Shown: in pieces, positions 58,339 to 64,000 of the stretch | Position numbering within the stretch: position 1 is the first letter of the stretch | Layout of the letters: the number at the start of each line of letters is the position of its first letter | DNA from: Diogma glabrata | Taxonomy: Eukaryota; Arthropoda; Insecta; Diptera; Cylindrotomidae | Assembly (NCBI GenBank): GCA_963693315.1 | Contig: OY856187.1 | Span: 48,254,485-48,318,484, forward strand | Reading direction: 5' to 3' | DNA: 64,000 bases | Notes under the pieces: model-generated | What the model was told of the DNA's origin: nothing | What the model saw: only the letters and a program-made list of their open reading frames with translations | Database searches by the model: none | Made by a program: the position numbers and the translations under genes

Positions 58339-58656
58339 TTAGAGATTCAAATAAATACTCAGGTTCAGGTAGACTTCTACTAAATTTGGTTGCTGTGTTG
58401 CAATATTTGAGTAGTTTTTATCAAAAACCGCTGACCAGTGATAAATTTTAAACACACATTCCAGTGAGACAAAATCGAGATCAGGCAGTGAAGCGTCTTG
58501 TAACTATGCGTCTTAATGTGGTATCAATTATTATATGTATTATAATTATATCAATTTAAAATAGTTGAGTAATCTTAAAACAAAATCAATTTTGGTGTAT
58601 GTACTGGTAATTCTAGTCATGCTTTCATATTCATTTCGTTAGATTACCTAGTGTAA

Positions 58657-58920
58657 TGGATGAACTGTTTTCAGTCAATGGTGGCACCCTCAATCTTAGT
58701 TATGGAATATTCCATGATGATGGCACGCTATTACTTGCTCGAATGAACGAGCCTTCTAACAACTCTATGTGTGGGCTTTAATCATTGAAGGAGAAAGATA
58801 TGCGTCAATTGACACCCCAAAACGCATGTTGTTGTGTGATCTAGGTCTTTGTGTTGTGGTGACATATTGTACATAATTCTCATTTGCTACTACACAGCAC
58901 ATTTTATTAAAAAATAAATG
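58657..58920 (+). mobile_element. LINE 3'-end fragment, plus orientation
   Basis: Counterpart of 1808-2305 on the other strand; shared blocks include GGATGAACTG, ACCCTCAATCTTAG, TATGTGTGGGCTTTAATC and CACATTTTAT before the A-rich end. Confidence 0.6.
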
Positions 58921-59577
58921 TTTTTAGTTATTAATAAATATATATTTTATGTAAAATTATTATTAAAGATGAACATTTTATAATTATTTTTATTAAATAT
59001 TTAGTTAAAATAATAAAAGCTAGATTAAATCATTATAATATTATAAATAGATAATATCAATTGTAAACAAAAATTTGACAAATCTGAAGGTTAAAATTTC
59101 AGTCGTAAATAATATTCAGTTATAATTATAATATTCAACTTACAGTAATGGCTGGTTAATAATTATATATGCATGGCATTCCATTTACTTATGCTCCAAG
59201 GCAACACATGACCACAAGCTCCCTTTATCTAGGTGAATATTACTTAATAGCTTATGCAGTTACAACAACCACAATTGTGTCTAAGATCAAAGTCAGAAAA
59301 ATGACTGTCATCTAACACGTTTACAAACATCAGACTTAAATTCTCATCATTTCAGATGAATGCATTATCAATAAAGGTAAAAAAACTTTCTTAATTCTAA
59401 TCAAGCATATGCCAGCGACATTCAAATAAACAAACTTTTACCAACCAGAACTGCGACATAATAAACCATACCTAATAGAACGAACGATATTCTGATAAAT
59501 AAAATATAATAATTTATGGGTTTAATTAGTTAAAAATAAAAAGAATAAAAGATATAATACTAGTTCAAATTTACTAA
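58921..59577. other. AT-rich stretch, no gene seen
   Basis: May contain the 3' untranslated region of the minus-strand gene whose stop is at 59578-59580. Confidence 0.4.
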
Positions 59578-59825
59578 TTATTTCTTATTCGGTTTCAATT
59601 TCCATAAAGGATCCAGGTCACTAAAAGGATCATTTATTTCTTCTTTATCGGTTGATTTTTTTGTTTGGTTTGCTAATTTCATTTGGTATGATGTCATGAT
59701 ACCACGTTTATTCAATAAATCATGACCATGTGTTAATACAACTTGCAGTGACAATTGTAGATTTGCTATATCTCGTAATGCGCCTTTACGTTGTGTACAC
59801 AAACGATACCATACATCTGTAATAT
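59578..59825 (-). CDS. 3' terminal exon of an unrecognised gene
   Basis: Preceded on the minus strand by a good acceptor (TTAATTTTCAG, complement near 59826-59836), the exon begins in phase 1 and encodes about 82 residues to the stop: ITDVWYRLCTQRKGALRDI, LQLSLQVVLTHGHDLLNKRG, YQMKLANQ, then a hydrophilic tail ending DPFSDLDPLWKLKPNKK. The composition and helical pattern look like the end of a real, conserved cytosolic protein, possibly a coiled-coil or trafficking factor, but I cannot name it. Upstream exons were not found before the right edge of the window, so the preceding intron must be long or the exons small. Confidence 0.6.
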
Positions 59826-62800
59826 CTGAAAATTAAAATTAGATATATTAATCAAACTTTGTTCTGATTTTTTATTAGAAATTCAAGTTAATTGTTTTAA
59901 CAACTGCAGTGCTTTTTAAGGAAAAGATTTAGAAAAACGATCACCCCAGGAAAACAGTTTATCGAGGGTTTAATAAATCCTTATACCTGGAGAAAATATT
60001 CTATCAAACCAGAATGAAAATTGCGAATTTACTTCACAAAGTATCGCGATCAATCAGATTTGCGTTCCATATCTATCAAATTGCGATAAATTTTTTATAA
60101 GTTCTGATGACGGATAAATACAAATTTGTTGTGGAAAATCTTTCTAAACACAGAACAACGTTAGCCTATCCATGTTTTTGTTAGCATGACCCGATGCCTG
60201 GTCAAACGGTATATTAATCGACCAGATGGCTTCTGTCGCAGAAACGTAGAAAAAATAGTAAACCTGTCAAATTACTTTGGAAGCTTACTTCATAAAACTT
60301 TCCAAATGCTTAGACTATCTCAAAACAACACAAACGAATTTTGTAATGAGCAAAATTTATAAAATTAGATTAATGGTCGCACACTTCAACCAAATTTAAT
60401 TATGTTCCACGTAAGATGCTTTTATTAAAATCTAAAAATAGAACGATTCGAATCCATCCGAGATTGCAAATTATAATCAGAAAATCTTGAAACCCAGAAG
60501 AAACTTTGCCTATTCTCATCAGATCAGGTGTTCCACATTTAAAGGCTTATGTCAAATTTGTTCGAATGTTGAAAAGAAATTTTTCTTATGAGGTAGAGAA
60601 AACACAAACTAGAGCAACATTTGCATGCTAACTTCACCATTTCATACCAAGCAAATCATGCTGAGATCTATCGGATTGAAATAAATTTAAAAAATTAATC
60701 TATTCACTCGGAGAAGATACAAATCAAAATAGAGAATAAATTTTGTCTGTACTATATAAAGCTGCAACCGTTTCAAATTCATTTACAAAATTTAATACAT
60801 TTCTAGACGACTCTGAAACGATTCAAAATTGTTTCGTATAGCCCTAGCCCCGGGCTAATTCGACTGTGTTCTAAATATGTCGAATTTTACATTGGTCCTA
60901 TTTTAACATAAATTGACTTTTTGTTAAAAACAAAATATTTTAAAAACTTTTTGCTCCGCATTTCTGGCGCCTTTGCGGCGTACACCTAAATAGAAAAATT
61001 TTCCTATACATAGATCTTATTTTTTAACACACGGTGGAGCTGTTTTGGGACAGTATCACTGGCAAGTATGCCAGCACGATTGTATCTGTTGTGGTATCAT
61101 GAGCACCGATAACGATAAGTTTTTGGCAGAAACTATCGGCTTATACTAAAATCGAAATTTGTCCATTAAATGGCGTCTTAAAATTTGGCTTATTTACATT
61201 TATCTATTTATTAGTAATTTTTTATTAATGGAAACCAACCGTCCGGCGTTCATGACACCACCACAGTATTGTTAATCATTGTGACCGATTTATTAAAAAT
61301 GTTACAAACAATTGAAGTGTAATTTAAATTAAAATTATATTATTAACAAATTTAATTAAAAAATAAAATAGACTGAAACTTCAGACTCAGAGGTTTCATG
61401 ACTTCAGTACGTTCAGAGATGTATAGCAAAAATAAAATTCTTTGCAAAAACCAAAAACTAAGTTTTTTAGTTTAGAAATGTATTGCAATATTAACAAGAA
61501 ACATGAATGCGTTGTCAAAAAACAGAACATATCATAACAATAAATAACTTAACAAAACAACGTAAAATAAAGCTCTGGATTCACTCAGAAAAATTTTCCG
61601 GAAACCGCATTTAGCGTAAATGGATATATTTTATAACTACAACTTTTGTGAAAAACGATATTTAATCGGCCAATGCCTGACATTTTGCAACTCTCTTGCA
61701 TCCCATTTGTCCAAAAAACTTTTTAGATTTAGGTAGATATGCCAGGACTGCTGATGTGGCTAACACTAAAATAAGCCAGCTTTTGTAATTGCCTAGTTGT
61801 AAACTGGTGCTTCTAATATAGCTAGTTTTGATAATTATAGGGCAGTTCATAAGTTAGTATAAGGTAACTTTGTTAATTAGCAGAAATAAACCAGATTTGC
61901 TTGTCGTTATTTTTTTAGGGTTCCGTTTTATTTATAACGAATCCTATTGGTGAGAGTAAAACGAGATTTTTACATTATATCGATTATCTCGTAAACTATT
62001 CATTCTATGGACCAGAAATTTGAGGTGCGTATAAAACTAACCTGTCTACATAAGATTTTAATTGAATGCAAAAATTTTGTTTGTTCCTCCCCCAATTGTT
62101 TTTTTTTCTTTTTGTTTAAGATGGTTTTAGTTAAACAAATCAATTGAATATTTAATAGTTATCCTTTTTTAACAATCATGGGTTTCCCATAATAACTCTA
62201 ATTAGTTTAATTTAATTTTGTTTTCTTTTTAAGTAAATTACAATTATAAGTTTAGTTGCAAAATATCTCTCTGAGGATGATATAATCGAAACATGTAAGA
62301 GAAAATTAATAAGAAAAAACAATTGTTTAATAAATTTTAAAAGTTATTTTGAATATATAAAACAGCGTTTTTTTAAATTGTAAAATCAACAAAAGAATTT
62401 TGCCTGTAAAACATAAAATAAATTGTTATATAGTGATTTTACCGCACTCCGACAACAAAAATTGAAAATAAGATGACAGATACAAAGAAAACTAAAGTTG
62501 TTTTCGTTTGGTTCACAGGGTTACGATGACCTTTGAGAAAATACATTTTATAAAGTCAAGTAGGATCATATGAAAGGGCTTCATTTCAGTATTTCTTAAA
62601 AATTTATTTTGGAATTTTCCACCTCACCATTTTTTGTATAATTTTGAATAATGACGTTTTCTTCGTGTTTTTTTACCTCGATTAGCTCCGAGCCTAACTG
62701 ATCGAAAATCTTCAAATGTATTTGGAATGATAGAAAAATTAGTAAGTTTTTAATAAAAAATATATAAAAGTGTCACATACTCATAATTATATTTATTAAG

Positions 62801-62865
62801 GGGGTGAAAATGAGAAGCGGTAAAACCACTATTTAAAACGTCAAGTTTCAATTAATCTTTGCAAC
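59826..62865. other. Long stretch without a recognised gene
   Basis: Probably intron or intergenic. A fourth short copy of the GCCGCAAAGGCGCC-type core lies at about 60950-61015, minus strand. A phrase GGGTTCCGTTTTA near 61918 recalls a common insect repeat. CTCTGAGGATGATATAATCG...ACATGTAAGAG near 62270-62302 resembles a retroelement 3' motif. A 62-codon minus frame at 61662-61850 has a hydrophobic helix but no supporting evidence. Confidence 0.4.
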
Positions 62866-63425
62866 AATGAACCGACTCATTTCTGCTCAACATCTTCCAC
62901 ATTAATTGACATTGTTCTGTCGAACTCGGATAAAGTTTCATTTTTGAATCAAATATCGATCCCAGGCATCTCTCGGCATAATTTGTTATTTTTTTCGTAC
63001 AACATTATTCCAGGGATTGTTAAAAAACTATAACGTATAGAGATTTTACAAACGTTGATAAGGATAAATTGATATCTTATTGTTGTAGCTTACCGTGGTT
63101 TGCAATCTATGATATTCCTGTTATCGATGATCAATTGACATTTTTTAATGAGATGATTACACATTTAATGGACCTATTTGTACCTTTCAAAACAATCGCT
63201 GTTATGTTAATGAGCCCAAATGGTTTTCGAGTGAAATTAAATGCAAAATGAAGGAGAGAGAGATAAAGCCTATCTACAATGGAAAAGATTTCGTACCGAA
63301 GAAAGATGGAATATTTATAAAAATTTGCGTAATAGGGTTAATGTTTTAAAGCGTCAATCATAAAATAATTTTCTGAATGAAAAACTTGATCCTGAGTTAC
63401 CTTCAACAGTTTTTTGGAAGAATAT
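62866..63425 (+). pseudogene. LINE endonuclease fragment, interrupted by an LTR
   Basis: In shifting frames: NEPTHFCSTSSTLIDIVLSN, SIPGISRHNLLFFSYNIIPG, LISYCCSLPWFAIYD, AYLQWKRFRTEERWNIYKN and KLDPELPSTVFWKNI. Each aligns with a block of the LINE inside copies A to C (e.g. SEPTHF...SLLDLVLCN, LNPELPPKMFWNNV), so both belong to one family, but this copy is more diverged. The catalytic HD of SHHD reads RHN here. Coding stops exactly where the LTR starts at 63426. Confidence 0.75.
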
Positions 63426-64000
63426 TGTTACGATTACAGAAAAATCTAGGCGAATTACGGTCACTTCCAGGAAAATCAAATCAACAAAATACTACAACAA
63501 ATTAATGAAACGAATAGTGTTGTTGTTGTATTTCGTAGAACTTGGGTCGACAATGAATGATTTTATGAATCAAATCAGCATAACGTAAATTAATCGAATA
63601 TTCTACTATTTTCTCAAGGTTTCTAGAAAGTGACCTCGAATTGTCTAGAATTAAGCAGAATGGTATATAAGCGGTTGCCTGTTGTAAATTAGAGTTAGTT
63701 TTATTTTAAACCTGCGACAGTAAAGTTAAAATTATAAAAGTGATTTTTAAATTAGTTATTGTGAATAAAGTTATAAGTGTTATTAAATGGAAATAATTTG
63801 TGTATTATTTTGAACGTTGTGTTACTGGAAATTTCTACAATAAACCGTTGGAGTTTTTGAAGCTGTTGAAAGAATATTCTAGTTAAGAATATTGTTTGCT
63901 GTATTGTTTCCTGTTGTTGTGGAACAATCAATGTGTTGAAGACTTAATAAAACCTGGTGTTAGTGCTTACTAATCAGTGATCGAACTCAGAAAGAGATTG
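63426..64000 (+). mobile_element. LTR, plus orientation, cut by the window end
   Basis: Starts TGTTACGATTACAG after ATAT and matches the complement of the LTR at 306-987. A TATATAAG box lies at about 63664-63671 and AATAAA at 63947-63952. Roughly 575 of about 680 bp are visible; whether an internal region follows is outside the window. Confidence 0.8.

Noticed and set aside
60440..60480. Possible tRNA T-loop (GATTCGAATCC)
   Set aside because: No T-stem pairing, no anticodon arm and no acceptor stem could be formed around it.
61662..61850. 62-codon minus-strand frame with a hydrophobic helix
   Set aside because: No homology recognised, no splice or promoter context; cannot be distinguished from chance.

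Overview
The window is eukaryotic nuclear DNA, most likely from an insect with an AT-rich genome. Several genes are split by short GT-AG introns. The mobile elements (mariner, hAT, Harbinger-type and CACTA-like DNA transposons, CR1-like and RTE-like LINEs, LTRs) are typical of insect genomes, and the mitochondrial Hsp70 reads like insect Hsc70-5. The order or species cannot be fixed from sequence alone. One scaffold gap of 200 N lies at 22841-23040.

Host genes are few. (1) Mitochondrial Hsp70 (Hsc70-5/mortalin), minus strand, 25758 down into the gap, eight exons. (2) A two-exon gene of about 361 codons at 27030-28413, plus strand, divergent from Hsc70-5 and not recognised. (3) DPCD, a ciliary-biogenesis protein, plus strand, three exons at 56670-57422. 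(4) The 3' terminal exon of an unrecognised gene, minus strand, 59578-59825. (5) A broken meckelin (TMEM67) segment, minus strand, about 12055-12800. An unrecognised purine-rich reading frame (17860-18369) is followed by a dense array of Pumilio-type TGTANATA sites.

Most of the rest is mobile DNA. From left to right: a solo-like LTR (306-987); LINE, LTR and MITE remnants (1808-3240); a decayed 4.6 kb hAT element (4559-9178) holding hairpins and a 500 bp tandem duplication; an RTE-like LINE fragment (13640-15229); a truncated mariner (16700-17588); a second RTE-like LINE (20346 to the gap); an apparently intact two-gene CACTA-like transposon (31045-35043) encoding a tnp2-like transposase and a DUF4806 protein; a nested array (35708-48803); a deletion derivative of a related CACTA-like family (49240-50434) with an inverted half copy at 55984-56464; a CR1-like LINE with both ORFs open (50948-55198); two small MITEs (57598-57993, 58102-58338); and at the right edge a LINE fragment interrupted by an LTR that runs off the window.

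The most unusual region is 35708-48803. A 3745 bp element with about 32 bp terminal inverted repeats and TA target duplications is present as three full copies (A minus, B plus, C plus) and one truncated copy. Each full copy carries, with intron sequence retained, a broken 5' part of a DNAJC2/zuotin-type J-domain gene, a second gene-like piece ending in a membrane anchor, and a LINE reverse-transcriptase fragment. A and B face each other across a 361 bp spacer, so a read-through transcript would fold into a very long hairpin containing chaperone-gene sequence. A 4773 bp block is then repeated in tandem with only one difference noticed by eye. I infer a gene-capturing DNA transposon and a candidate hairpin-RNA locus; assembly artefact must be excluded first.
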